DNA from: Reinekea forsetii
Lineage (GTDB): Bacteria; Pseudomonadota; Gammaproteobacteria; Pseudomonadales; Natronospirillaceae
Reading direction: 5' to 3'
NCBI RefSeq assembly: GCF_018860385.1
Contig: NZ_JAHKPH010000011.1
Coordinates: 186,001-250,000 of the forward strand
Length of the DNA stretch: 64,000 bases
The notes under the pieces were generated by a model, which was given only the letters and a program-made list of their open reading frames with translations, did no database searches and was not told the DNA's origin. Below are positions 27,227-35,526 of this stretch, in pieces; the first letter of the stretch is position 1, and each line of letters begins with the position of its first letter. Position numbers and translations under genes: made by a program.

Positions 27227-27562
27227 ATTGAGTTTCAGGAAGTGCTAGAAAAAATGCGCCTTGAGCTTAGGCGAGGGGTCATTGTATTGGCGGTGCTTGG
27301 GCAACTAAGAGAAGAGCATTACGGTTATTCTCTTCGTAAAAGCCTGGAAGTTAAGGGGCTAGCGATGGATGAAGGGACTTTGTACCCACTCGTTCGCCGG
27401 TTGCAAAAACAAGGGCTGTTAGACAGTGAATGGCGGGTAGAGAGTAATCGCAAAAAGCGGTTTTACCGGTTAAATGCGCTGGGTTTAGACGTTTTAACGG
27501 CGTTAAGTGATGAATGGCAGGCTATGAACACCACCATTCACCGAATTTTGGATAAAAAATAG
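27215..27562 (+). CDS. PadR family transcriptional regulator
   Basis: A 115-residue winged-helix protein with the PadR pattern: LRRGVIVLAVLGQLREEHYGYSL near residue 18, then MDEGTLYPLVRRLQKQGLL near 46 and a short C-terminal helix. PadR proteins usually repress a neighbouring operon and themselves. The first ATG lies within the operator and lacks a ribosome site. An ATG at 27254, preceded by AGGAA at 13 bases, would give 102 residues beginning MRLELRRG, as many family members do, and would put the operator wholly upstream. The next gene starts 10 bases after the stop. Confidence 0.9.
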   Translation: MANSIEFQEVLEKMRLELRRGVIVLAVLGQLREEHYGYSLRKSLEVKGLAMDEGTLYPLVRRLQKQGLLDSEWRVESNRKKRFYRLNALGLDVLTALSDEWQAMNTTIHRILDKK

Positions 27563-27572
27563 GAGCTACAAC

Positions 27573-28520
27573 ATGGATATTATTCGCGCATACGCAGATA
27601 AAGTGGCCAGTTATTTACCGGCAAAGCTTCGTTCTGATACCTCAGACGAATTATATGATTCTCTTTCAGAACAGTTTGAAGAGCAAGAAAATAACGTTGA
27701 GCCAGTTGAGTTTATTCAACAGCAGCCTCACCCTATACGCATGGCTACTCGGTTGGGGCAAGATGAACCGATGTACCTTATTGGCCCTGGTATGTATTTA
27801 AGCTTTATTGAAGCCATAAAAATTGCGGCGTTAGTTGTCGCGGTTATTCATATTGCACTTTTCTCACTGGGCGTGTGGAGTTCCGATAATGTTATTCAAC
27901 CACTGTTACAAAGTTTATTAGGTATACCCGGCACCTATATGAATGCCGTTCTCGCGATTGGCGTTGTTTTTGTCATTTTAGAGCGTATGGGAGAGCGTGC
28001 CAGTTGGCTCGACAAATGGAATGCTCAAACACTGGTTCAACAAAGCCAGAATAAGAAAATTCCAAAAGTCGAGACGCTCGTCGAACTTAACGTATCGGCC
28101 ATTATGTTATTATGGATCACAGGCTCGATTGAGCTACCAAGTATGATTCGACACGATGGTATCTGGTTGACCGATGTATCAATGACGATATCAGAGTTTT
28201 TAATCGGAGCGATCGTTTTATTATTGGTACTCGATATTTTGTTAGCCGCCGCAAAACTTGCGCAAGGCTGGTGGCGAGCGAGTCTTCGAGTGTGTAATTT
28301 AATACTCAATTTGGTGTGGATTGGCGTGCTCGCTATATTGCTAAAAACCGAAAATTTGTTAACGGTTGCAAACGTTGTCGATAAAGAAAACTTCAGCGAT
28401 ATCATGGTGGGTGTTAACACGGGTATAGAGGTTGCGTTATTGATCGCAATAGTGATCATTGGTTGGGATGGTGCAACTCACCTCTATTACTTAGCTAAAA
28501 AAGAAACAAAGCAAAACTAA
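27573..28520 (+). CDS. PadR-linked membrane protein with HAAS-like N-terminus
   Basis: A 315-residue protein. Residues 1-40 (MDIIRAYADKVASYLPAKLR, then a DELYDSLSEQFEE helix) resemble the HAAS-type soluble module found next to PadR regulators. After a short linker there are about six hydrophobic segments between residues 80 and 310. AGGAG precedes the ATG. Its close spacing to padR suggests it is the regulated gene. The function is unknown; related modules are linked to cell-envelope stress in other bacteria, but that is only an analogy. Confidence 0.75.
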   Translation: MDIIRAYADKVASYLPAKLRSDTSDELYDSLSEQFEEQENNVEPVEFIQQQPHPIRMATRLGQDEPMYLIGPGMYLSFIEAIKIAALVVAVIHIALFSLGVWSSDNVIQPLLQSLLGIPGTYMNAVLAIGVVFVILERMGERASWLDKWNAQTLVQQSQNKKIPKVETLVELNVSAIMLLWITGSIELPSMIRHDGIWLTDVSMTISEFLIGAIVLLLVLDILLAAAKLAQGWWRASLRVCNLILNLVWIGVLAILLKTENLLTVANVVDKENFSDIMVGVNTGIEVALLIAIVIIGWDGATHLYYLAKKETKQN

Positions 28521-28555
28521 AAAAACTATTTTTTTCAGAGAGAGGATAGAAGTAG

Positions 28556-29077
28556 ATGAAAAATATTGCAGCGATTGCATTGATGTTTTTTCTAAGCGCA
28601 TGCGATTCATTAACGACGGTGATAGTCGATGTTGAGTCAGAGACAACGGTTCGCGGAACTATACTTGGATTAGATTCAACAGTATTAGGGTTTGATAACT
28701 TTGTCTCATTCGATGTCAGCAGTTCACAAGAATTTGAAAATAATAATGCTTCTAAAAATAACATCGGGGAATCTTATCTAACAGGTTTTACATTAGAAGT
28801 TACAGACCCCGATGGCCAAAACTTAGATTTTATTAACTCTATGAAAGTGTATATCAGTGATGGAGACAGTGAGACTAAAATAGAAATTGCACGTATTGAA
28901 GAAGGAACCAATACGGACGTTAGATTGCTTTATCTTGATGTCTTTGATGATTCTGAAATAGGCAAGTACTTGCGCGCGGATAAAACTAAAATCACCGTCG
29001 AAGCCAATGGTAATTCGCCTCAAAAAGACACAACGATCGAAGCCGTTGCAACCTTCAAAATAAAACTCAAGCTATAA
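28556..29077 (+). CDS. Predicted lipoprotein of unknown function
   Basis: A 173-residue protein with a lipobox: the hydrophobic segment IAAIALMFFLSAC places the lipid-bearing cysteine at residue 16. Aspartate follows (CDSL), which in E. coli signals inner-membrane retention. The rest is hydrophilic and beta-rich, with acidic segments and a final KIKLKL strand. No family was recognised. It starts 35 bases after the membrane protein gene with a GAGAGGA ribosome site, and shares a terminator with it; it probably belongs to the PadR unit. Confidence 0.75.
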   Translation: MKNIAAIALMFFLSACDSLTTVIVDVESETTVRGTILGLDSTVLGFDNFVSFDVSSSQEFENNNASKNNIGESYLTGFTLEVTDPDGQNLDFINSMKVYISDGDSETKIEIARIEEGTNTDVRLLYLDVFDDSEIGKYLRADKTKITVEANGNSPQKDTTIEAVATFKIKLKL

Positions 29078-29084
29078 AAAAAAG

Positions 29085-29116
29085 AAAAAGGCGAACAAAA
29101 GGTTCGCCTTTTTTTA
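29085..29116. terminator. Bidirectional terminator between lipoprotein gene and tctA
   Basis: 12-bp stem AAAAAGGCGAAC/GTTCGCCTTTTT with a 5-base loop, A-rich on one side and T-rich on the other. Confidence 0.95.
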
Positions 29117-29121
29117 TGGTA

Positions 29122-30615
29122 TTAGTGCGACCTCCTTAAACGAGGTAACACTAACGGAATAACTATAACAGTTAGCGTAGCCAGAGCTAAGCCAATAGAC
29201 ATCGGGCTATTCAACAAAATACCCCATTCACCTCCGCTGATAGATAATGCACGTCTTAAGTTTTCCTCAAGTACGCCCCCTAGCACTAATCCTAAGATAA
29301 CCGGTGCCAATGAGAAGCCAAGTTTACGCAATATAAATGCGAACACACCCAGCACTATCATGAAATAAAGATCAAAAGTATCGCCATGTACGGAGTAAAT
29401 ACCAATAAAGGTCAGCATGACGATAATTGGTACAAGGTAAGCTTGTTTAATGGATAACAACTTCACAAACAGCCCAATCATTGGCAAGTTCATTATAAGT
29501 AATGCAAGGTTACCAACGAACATGGAAGCGATTAGCCCCCATACAACATCAGGCTGTTGCTCAAAAAGCATAGGGCCCGGCGTTATATTAAACATAAGTA
29601 AGGCGCCGAGCAAAATGGCAGTGGTTCCGCTACCGGGAATCCCTAACGTTAGCATGGGTACCATAGAGCCAGCGGCCGCTGCGTTGTTCGCGGCTTCTGG
29701 TGCTGCTAAGCCACGAAGGTCGCCTTGCCCGAACCTATCATTGTTGCCTTCGGCTAGTCGTTTTTCCGTTCCATAAGCTACGGCACTAGCAATTGAAGCA
29801 CCAGTGCCAGGGAGAACGCCAATCACAAACCCAACTAAGGTGGAGCGTAAAGTTACCCATTTAACTTCTAGAATATCGGAAAATGTTATAAAGCTCTTAC
29901 CAACGGGTGTTAGCTTCATATCGTTTTTAAGCCAGTTCTCTAGCAATACAAGCACTTCACTAATCGCAAACATACCAATGACGACGACTAAAAAGTCAAC
30001 GCCATCAAATAGGTTGGGAATGCCCATGGTGAACCTTAAAATACCGGTACCAGAATCAACGCCTACGGTGGCCAGTAATAAACCAATTGCTACACCAATG
30101 GTAGTTTTTAAAGGTCGGCTGCCTACCATTGTGGCTAAACAAGTAAATGCAAACGCCATTAACATGACGTATTCTGAAGGGCCAAATTTGATGGCAAGTT
30201 CACTTAACATGGGTGCAAAAATCACCGTCATAATCAGTGCGCCCATACTGCCAATGAAAGAGGACACCGCAGACAATGCAAGTGCTTTGCCGCCTAGCCC
30301 CTGTTGTGATAACGGGTAGCCATCTAGCGTTGTCATAATTGCTCCTGCATCACCAGGAACATTTAGTAAAATACTTGAAATTCGGCCGCCGTATTCAGCG
30401 CCATAGTAGACACCCGCTAACAGAATTAAAGCCGAAGCCGGTGGGAAACCCATGGCGTAGGCTAATGGAAGTAAGATCGCCACGCCATTGATAGGACCAA
30501 TGCCAGGTAATGAACCGATTAAGGTTCCAACAAAGCACCCTGTGAGCACCAGCAAAAAATTAAGCGGTTGAAAAGCCACAGAAAAACCGTGCGCCAAAAA
30601 ATTTAAAGTTTCCAT
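29122..30615 (-). CDS. tctA: Tripartite tricarboxylate transporter large permease TctA
   Basis: A 497-residue protein with about twelve hydrophobic segments. TctA family blocks include GTLIGSLPGIGPINGVAILLPL near 32, GGRISSILLNVPGDAGAIMTTLDGYP near 75, and GVLPGTGASIASAVAYGTEKR near 255, the two duplicated signature loops. With TctB it forms the permease that uses an ion gradient to import carboxylates captured by TctC. It is last in the tctCBA unit, 4 bases after tctB, and ends at a strong terminator. Confidence 0.95.
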   Translation of the reverse strand: METLNFLAHGFSVAFQPLNFLLVLTGCFVGTLIGSLPGIGPINGVAILLPLAYAMGFPPASALILLAGVYYGAEYGGRISSILLNVPGDAGAIMTTLDGYPLSQQGLGGKALALSAVSSFIGSMGALIMTVIFAPMLSELAIKFGPSEYVMLMAFAFTCLATMVGSRPLKTTIGVAIGLLLATVGVDSGTGILRFTMGIPNLFDGVDFLVVVIGMFAISEVLVLLENWLKNDMKLTPVGKSFITFSDILEVKWVTLRSTLVGFVIGVLPGTGASIASAVAYGTEKRLAEGNNDRFGQGDLRGLAAPEAANNAAAAGSMVPMLTLGIPGSGTTAILLGALLMFNITPGPMLFEQQPDVVWGLIASMFVGNLALLIMNLPMIGLFVKLLSIKQAYLVPIIVMLTFIGIYSVHGDTFDLYFMIVLGVFAFILRKLGFSLAPVILGLVLGGVLEENLRRALSISGGEWGILLNSPMSIGLALATLTVIVIPLVLPRLRRSH

Positions 30616-30619
30616 CTAT

Positions 30620-31063
30620 TTAGCTCCAGATTTCACCAACGGGGACGTTTAATTGCAACAAGTGTTTTAATACCAAAAAGCTAATAACACTCAGTGCAAT
30701 GGAATAAATTGCAGACCTCACCGGTTTTTCCCCGAAAAGCATACTAAAGACAAATCCGACAATGGCAGTAGAAATGATAAAGCCTGCTTTATCGAATAAA
30801 TACGCATAACTTGTCATTAGCGCTGTTCCAGAAGCTAACTTAAGAATAACTTCTTTAGAAGGTACCCAACTGTTATTGCTTGGTTTTAAAAATAGCCAAA
30901 CAGCACATATAGAAAGGATCGAAGACAAAATTATTGGGAAGGCTTTTGGACCTAGTGGCTCGTATTGAAAAGGCACCTCAAAATTATAGGCTGTCCAGGC
31001 AATAAGCCCAGACAATCCTAATAGAGCCTCAGAAAATAGGCGATCATGCATCATTAATCTCAC
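30620..31063 (-). CDS. tctB: Tripartite tricarboxylate transporter small permease TctB
   Basis: A 147-residue membrane protein with four hydrophobic segments (near 15-30, 42-62, 77-97, 105-140), including the family pattern FP-ILS-L around residues 40-52 and the GxxFG-like loop SMLFGEKPVR. The given GTG overlaps the tctC stop by four bases; an ATG three codons later is equally possible. Sequence divergence is normal for TctB. Confidence 0.85.
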   Translation of the reverse strand: MRLMMHDRLFSEALLGLSGLIAWTAYNFEVPFQYEPLGPKAFPIILSSILSICAVWLFLKPSNNSWVPSKEVILKLASGTALMTSYAYLFDKAGFIISTAIVGFVFSMLFGEKPVRSAIYSIALSVISFLVLKHLLQLNVPVGEIWS

Positions 31064-32037
31064 TTTATTAGGCCGGCGTCTTTAGCCAAGTTGCGCATAT
31101 AGCCAACACGCTGTTTTACATAGGTGTCTAGCTCTTGTCCGTGCATGGTGAATGGCAATAAACCCTTGTCAGCGACTGTTTGCATAAACGCAGGTGACTC
31201 ATAAGCTTTAGCAAATTGATTAGACCAGTAGTTATAGGCTTCATCGGAAACATCAGGGCCTAAGTAAAACCCTCGCAAAATAGTCCATTCAGCATCTATG
31301 CCTTGCTCAATTGCTGTTGGAATTGAGGAAAATTCTCCTTCCAGGCGTTCTGGAGACATGACAGCCAAAACTTTTACTTTGCCAGCTTCTAGTTGACCTT
31401 TCATTTCACCGATATCGCCAGGATATACTTGAATATGACCACCCATTAGAGCCGCTATTGCTTCGCCGCCGCCTTCATAAGCAACGTAGCGCATTTTTTT
31501 TGGGTCAACGTTAGAGGACTTCATTAGGATGGCCGCTTTCATCCAATCTTGACTGCCAACACCGCCGCCAGCACCCAATACAAATTTAGACGGATCTTTC
31601 TGAATGTCTGCTACCAATTCTTTTAGGTTACTCCATGGAGCATCTGATTTTACAATTATTGCACCAAAGTCAACGCCTGCAGACCCAACCCAACGTACAA
31701 CATTCTCATCAAGATTTTTCCCAAACTTTCCTTGAGCAATGTTTAACAATGAACCCGAGCTAAATGCGACCAATGCATCATTGTCATCTGGATTTACCTT
31801 ATTGATATAGTTGTAAGCAACCGCGCCAACACCACCTGGCATAAATGTAACGGCCATCGGCTTGTTGAGGAGGTTAGCTGCATCAAAACCAGTGGATACA
31901 ACTCGGCAGGTTAAATCGAAACCGCCGCCAGGTTTGGCAGGGGCAATACAAGTTGGTTTTTTAGGCTCGTAGGCGAAAAGGCAGCCGGCCAGCGCAACCA
32001 TCGAAGCGGCTAAAGTAATTTGTTTAAGTATTTGCAT
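31060..32037 (-). CDS. tctC: Tripartite tricarboxylate transporter substrate-binding protein TctC
   Basis: A 325-residue periplasmic binding protein of the Bug/TctC family. A hydrophobic leader contains LAGC at 16-19, so it may be a lipoprotein rather than a free periplasmic protein. The mature part has APAKPGGGFDLTCRVVSTG near residue 33, the PGGVGAVAYNYI block near 67 and GGGVGSQDW near 158, which are typical ligand-pocket motifs. The substrate, probably a di- or tricarboxylate such as citrate or tartrate, cannot be told. It is first in the operon and divergent from tctD. Confidence 0.93.
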   Translation of the reverse strand: MQILKQITLAASMVALAGCLFAYEPKKPTCIAPAKPGGGFDLTCRVVSTGFDAANLLNKPMAVTFMPGGVGAVAYNYINKVNPDDNDALVAFSSGSLLNIAQGKFGKNLDENVVRWVGSAGVDFGAIIVKSDAPWSNLKELVADIQKDPSKFVLGAGGGVGSQDWMKAAILMKSSNVDPKKMRYVAYEGGGEAIAALMGGHIQVYPGDIGEMKGQLEAGKVKVLAVMSPERLEGEFSSIPTAIEQGIDAEWTILRGFYLGPDVSDEAYNYWSNQFAKAYESPAFMQTVADKGLLPFTMHGQELDTYVKQRVGYMRNLAKDAGLIK

Positions 32038-32152
32038 TCACAAAGCTCCATTGTAATTGTTATAGTCAGCGTAGGAATAACGCTTTACAAACGATACGAA
32101 ACGAATCTGACCCGTACCTGACAGGGTGACTTTATTAACAAAGGTATAGCGA

Positions 32153-32821
32153 ATGAGAATTCTTTTAGTGGAAGACAATCGACCGTTGGCTACCACCATT
32201 GTTGAGTATTTTAAATCTGAAGGCCACGCTATTGATTGGGTAGATAGCGCAGAAGCTGCGAGTTCACTTGTTAAAACCAGTCAATTTGAGCTTTTGGTGC
32301 TTGATGTAAATCTCCCTGGGCAGAGCGGTTTCGATTTCCTTAATTCACTTCGCCGAGCGAAAGACGCAATATCGGTATTGATTTTAACGGCACGAGCCGA
32401 TATAGATGATAGGGTTACAGCGTTGGATTTAGGCGCGGATGACTATTTGATAAAGCCTTTCGATATGCGAGAACTGGCGGCCAGATGCAGGGCGTTGATT
32501 CGACGAGAAAGAGGAAAATCGGATAACCTAATCGTGTGCGGGAATTTAAGCTTTAACTTGGCTTCCAAGCATGTGCAAGTTTCTGGAGAAACTATAGATT
32601 TGCGACCACGAGAATTACAGCTTCTTGAGCTTTTTTTGACGAATTTAGATCGCATGTTAACAAAAGACGATATAGCCAACAGGTTGTACCGTTACGATGA
32701 AGCCTATACACCCAATGCTATTGAGCAAATATTAACTAGGCTTAGAAAGTCTCTTGAAAACTCTTCTCTCATTGTTAAAACCGTTCGAGGTTTGGGATAT
32801 TTGGCTCATGTAGATGATTGA
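32153..32821 (+). CDS. tctD: Response regulator TctD (OmpR family)
   Basis: A 222-residue two-domain regulator. The receiver domain has the acidic pair EDN near residue 7, the phospho-acceptor aspartate at 51 (LLVLDVNLPG) and lysine in LIKPFD near 100. The C-terminal winged helix begins near 127 (CGNLSFN) and contains the DNA-binding RPRELQLLELF and VKTVRGLGY blocks. Divergent from tctCBA, it is expected to activate that operon, as in Salmonella. Its stop overlaps the tctE start by eight bases. Confidence 0.92.
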   Translation: MRILLVEDNRPLATTIVEYFKSEGHAIDWVDSAEAASSLVKTSQFELLVLDVNLPGQSGFDFLNSLRRAKDAISVLILTARADIDDRVTALDLGADDYLIKPFDMRELAARCRALIRRERGKSDNLIVCGNLSFNLASKHVQVSGETIDLRPRELQLLELFLTNLDRMLTKDDIANRLYRYDEAYTPNAIEQILTRLRKSLENSSLIVKTVRGLGYLAHVDD

Positions 32822-34220
32822 ATCAAACGTCTATTCATTACGCCAAAAAATGCTGACCAGAACGGCAATGTTAATGTGTGCCGTGTTAAGTGTGTTGAGT
32901 GTTGGCGTATATCATTATGCGAATAAGTCGGCAGATTACGCCTATGATCGATTGTTGTCGAGTGCAAGCCTAACGATGGCAGAAGGGGTTTTTGTTCATC
33001 AAGGTGAAGTCGACTTTAATCTTCCCTATGCGGCATTTGAAATGCTTCAGCTTTCTCCAAACGATAAAGTATTTTATGCCGTCTATGATGGAAATAATTC
33101 TCTTATATCTGGCTATAAAGATTTACCTATTCTTATAGGTAGTCCAACTGAGGAAGATAATACCCAGTTTTATTTTGATTCCTACTTAGGAGAAAATGTT
33201 CGATTTATTGCTCGCGAAAAACGTTTAAATGAAAGGTCTGTTGCGGGTGTCGTAACCATTGTGTTAGGGCAAACTACTCAAGCTCGCGAACAACAAATGA
33301 AAGATACGTTGTACGCCGCATTAACAATACAAGTGGGGGTGATTATACTTGCGATGGTTGTAATGGCTTTCGCCATTGGGCGAGCTTTGAATCCGTTAAG
33401 TATTCTATCAAAATATTTAAAAAGCAGTTCCCCGTTGCAGCGTAATAATTTGCCTAAGACAAATATATTAGAGGTTCAACCACTTACCAACGCCATCAAT
33501 GATTACCGCAGTCAATGGCTAGAAACGCTTGATTCAATGAAGACCTTTATTGAGGATGCCTCACACCAAATTAGAACGGCTCAAGCGACAACAAAGGCGC
33601 AACTAGAGGTCGCATTATCTAAGTCATCCCATTCTGTCTCTAAGGCTGTTTTGGAAAATATACATCGGGATCATTCAAAGCTAACCAGATTAACCAATCA
33701 ACTATTGTCTCATGCCACGGTAGTGCATCGCGGTGATGCACAGCAAAAAAAACTTATAGTGGTTAGTAGTTTTCTTCGCTCTATTTTGACTTCCTTTGTG
33801 AAAGATAATGCCCATGTACCTTGTGATTTTTCGTTAAATAATACCTTAAATAGTGAAGTTATATTAGGTGATGAAATAGTACTGAGAGAAGCGTTTAGGA
33901 ACTTAGTAGACAATGCGATTCAGCATGGAGGGGCTGGTAAAAAAGTTATGTTATCTGCAAAATTTTTGTCGTCTACAAAAGAAGTTGAGATAGCCGTTGA
34001 GGATGCAGGGCCGGGTATCCCCGTCAACTTAAGAAGCAGCGCCATTAAACGATTTAGTAAAGTCGGAGCGCAACAGCAAGGTTCTGGCTTGGGGTTAGCC
34101 ATCGTAAATTCAGCGGCTTTAACACACCGTGGGTATTTTAAATTATCAGAAAGTGAATTAGGCGGGTTAAAAGCGACACTTGTACTTCCTGTATTTGAAA
34201 GAAGAGAGGAAGATGAATAA
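32814..34220 (+). CDS. tctE: Sensor histidine kinase TctE
   Basis: A 468-residue kinase with two membrane segments (about 14-36 and 168-190), an extracytoplasmic 2CSK_N-like sensor between them, and a HAMP-less or weak linker. The phospho-acceptor is His251 in ASHQIRTA; the usual proline of HxxRTP is alanine here. ATP-binding blocks are FRNLVDNAIQHG, DAGPGIP and GSGLGLAIV near 360-430. Together with tctD it should sense the carboxylate. The next gene's start overlaps the stop by eight bases, so the binding protein is translated with it. Confidence 0.92.
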   Translation: MIESNVYSLRQKMLTRTAMLMCAVLSVLSVGVYHYANKSADYAYDRLLSSASLTMAEGVFVHQGEVDFNLPYAAFEMLQLSPNDKVFYAVYDGNNSLISGYKDLPILIGSPTEEDNTQFYFDSYLGENVRFIAREKRLNERSVAGVVTIVLGQTTQAREQQMKDTLYAALTIQVGVIILAMVVMAFAIGRALNPLSILSKYLKSSSPLQRNNLPKTNILEVQPLTNAINDYRSQWLETLDSMKTFIEDASHQIRTAQATTKAQLEVALSKSSHSVSKAVLENIHRDHSKLTRLTNQLLSHATVVHRGDAQQKKLIVVSSFLRSILTSFVKDNAHVPCDFSLNNTLNSEVILGDEIVLREAFRNLVDNAIQHGGAGKKVMLSAKFLSSTKEVEIAVEDAGPGIPVNLRSSAIKRFSKVGAQQQGSGLGLAIVNSAALTHRGYFKLSESELGGLKATLVLPVFERREEDE

Positions 34221-35235
34221 GTTTTTGATTGTTTTTTTAGGTTTGATTGTCAGTGAAATAGGCGCTTCGAGAGTTTGTGCTAACGAACTCTTGATTTACA
34301 GTGCTACCGATCAAAAGGCCATTTGGCCGTTGGTGGAAGAGTACCAAGAAAAAAACCCCGATACTTTAATAATTTATAGGGAATTCAATACACGAGAGCT
34401 ATACGATACCATCGTTTCATCTAAAGAACCGATACCCGATATTGTGATAAGTTCGGCAATGGATCTACAGGTGAAGCTAGTAAACGATGGTTTTTCACAA
34501 CAAGCGAAGAAACTATCTCCTACGAGCTACTCCAATCAAACTTCTTGGCGGCAAGAGTTGTTTTCGTTTACAAGTGAGCCAATTGTTTTTGTTTACAATC
34601 AAAAAGAATTCTTAAACAAAAAAGTACCTACAACGCATGATGCATTAGCAGAGCACTTTAGAGATTATGCAGATTTTTATGATAATAGAGTCGGGTCGTA
34701 TGATGTTCGTAGTTCAGGGCTGGGCTATTTAGTCGGTACACAAGATCAAGAAGCATTCAGTTTAACCGGTCGTTTGCAGGAAAACTTAGGTCGAGTTCAT
34801 GCTAATGTATATTGTTGTACCTCAGAATTGTTAGATGACATAGCGGCTGGCGATTTAGTTTTTGGCTATAACATGCTTGGCTCTTATGCTTTGGAACGGG
34901 CGAAGAGTGATCCGCGCTTAGGGGTTACGTTACCTGAAGACTATTCCCTTGTAATATCTCGATCAGTATTCATTCATAAACGAGCCGAAGATGTAGCGGA
35001 AGCTACCCGTTTTGTTGAGTTTTTATTAAGCGATCTTGGGCAATCTATTATTGCGAAAGAGACGGGGCTCTTGCCATTGAAGTTAGATGCATTGCCTGAG
35101 GGCTATAAGTCTAAAGTTCTAAATACAGAAACGAATTTCTACCCTATAAAATTAGGACCAGAGTTATTAGTTTATTTAGACAATAGAAAAAGGATTCACT
35201 TTTTAAAGGCTTGGTCAAGTGCTGTTTTGCGGTAA
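34213..35235 (+). CDS. Periplasmic binding protein linked to TctDE (AfuA/SBP_bac_6 type)
   Basis: A 340-residue periplasmic binding protein, starting MNKFLIVFLG with a signal peptide ending near VCANE (residue 22-24). The start at 34213 has GAGAGGAA before it and lies inside the tctE stop; a longer ORF start at 34180 lacks one. The fold is the extracellular solute-binding group 6/8 (iron and phosphate-ester binders): LLIYSATDQKAIWPLVEEYQ near 25, IPDIVISSAMDLQVKL, and FVYNQKEFL. No ABC permease is next to it. Similar proteins (PgtC, HptA) work as accessory sensors with a kinase, so a sensing role is more likely than import. Confidence 0.8.
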   Translation: MNKFLIVFLGLIVSEIGASRVCANELLIYSATDQKAIWPLVEEYQEKNPDTLIIYREFNTRELYDTIVSSKEPIPDIVISSAMDLQVKLVNDGFSQQAKKLSPTSYSNQTSWRQELFSFTSEPIVFVYNQKEFLNKKVPTTHDALAEHFRDYADFYDNRVGSYDVRSSGLGYLVGTQDQEAFSLTGRLQENLGRVHANVYCCTSELLDDIAAGDLVFGYNMLGSYALERAKSDPRLGVTLPEDYSLVISRSVFIHKRAEDVAEATRFVEFLLSDLGQSIIAKETGLLPLKLDALPEGYKSKVLNTETNFYPIKLGPELLVYLDNRKRIHFLKAWSSAVLR

Positions 35236-35526
35236 GGTTTTTGTCCCGAGTGCAGTTGTTTTTATATATAATTGAGTTCTGGTTAATTCTAAGCTTCCTC
35301 TTCACTTCCGCTGCAGCTACCTTCTGCTCCTCCTACGGCGAAAGCATCTTTGCTCAGGTATGTTTTGCGCTGGTATTGGTTGCAGATTTACGCACGTTAA
35401 TGTAAGAATCGATAGGTTATTTGGTGTATTGGTTATGGACTGTTTGTGGTTCACTATTGGCCGGTACTAACCCGCCCACGCCTAGATGGAATGCCGGGTT
35501 AATATTTTTTAAAAGCAAGAGCGTGA
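35236..35526. other. Intergenic region, 291 bases
   Basis: No gene supported. Short plus-strand ORFs at 35211-35405 and 35421-35624 lack family resemblance and overlap neighbours. No clear terminator with a T run was found. Confidence 0.6.

Noticed and set aside
29804-30319. A 171-residue plus-strand ORF opposite tctA
   Set aside because: Shadow of tctA; composition rich in P, S and T as expected from an antisense frame.
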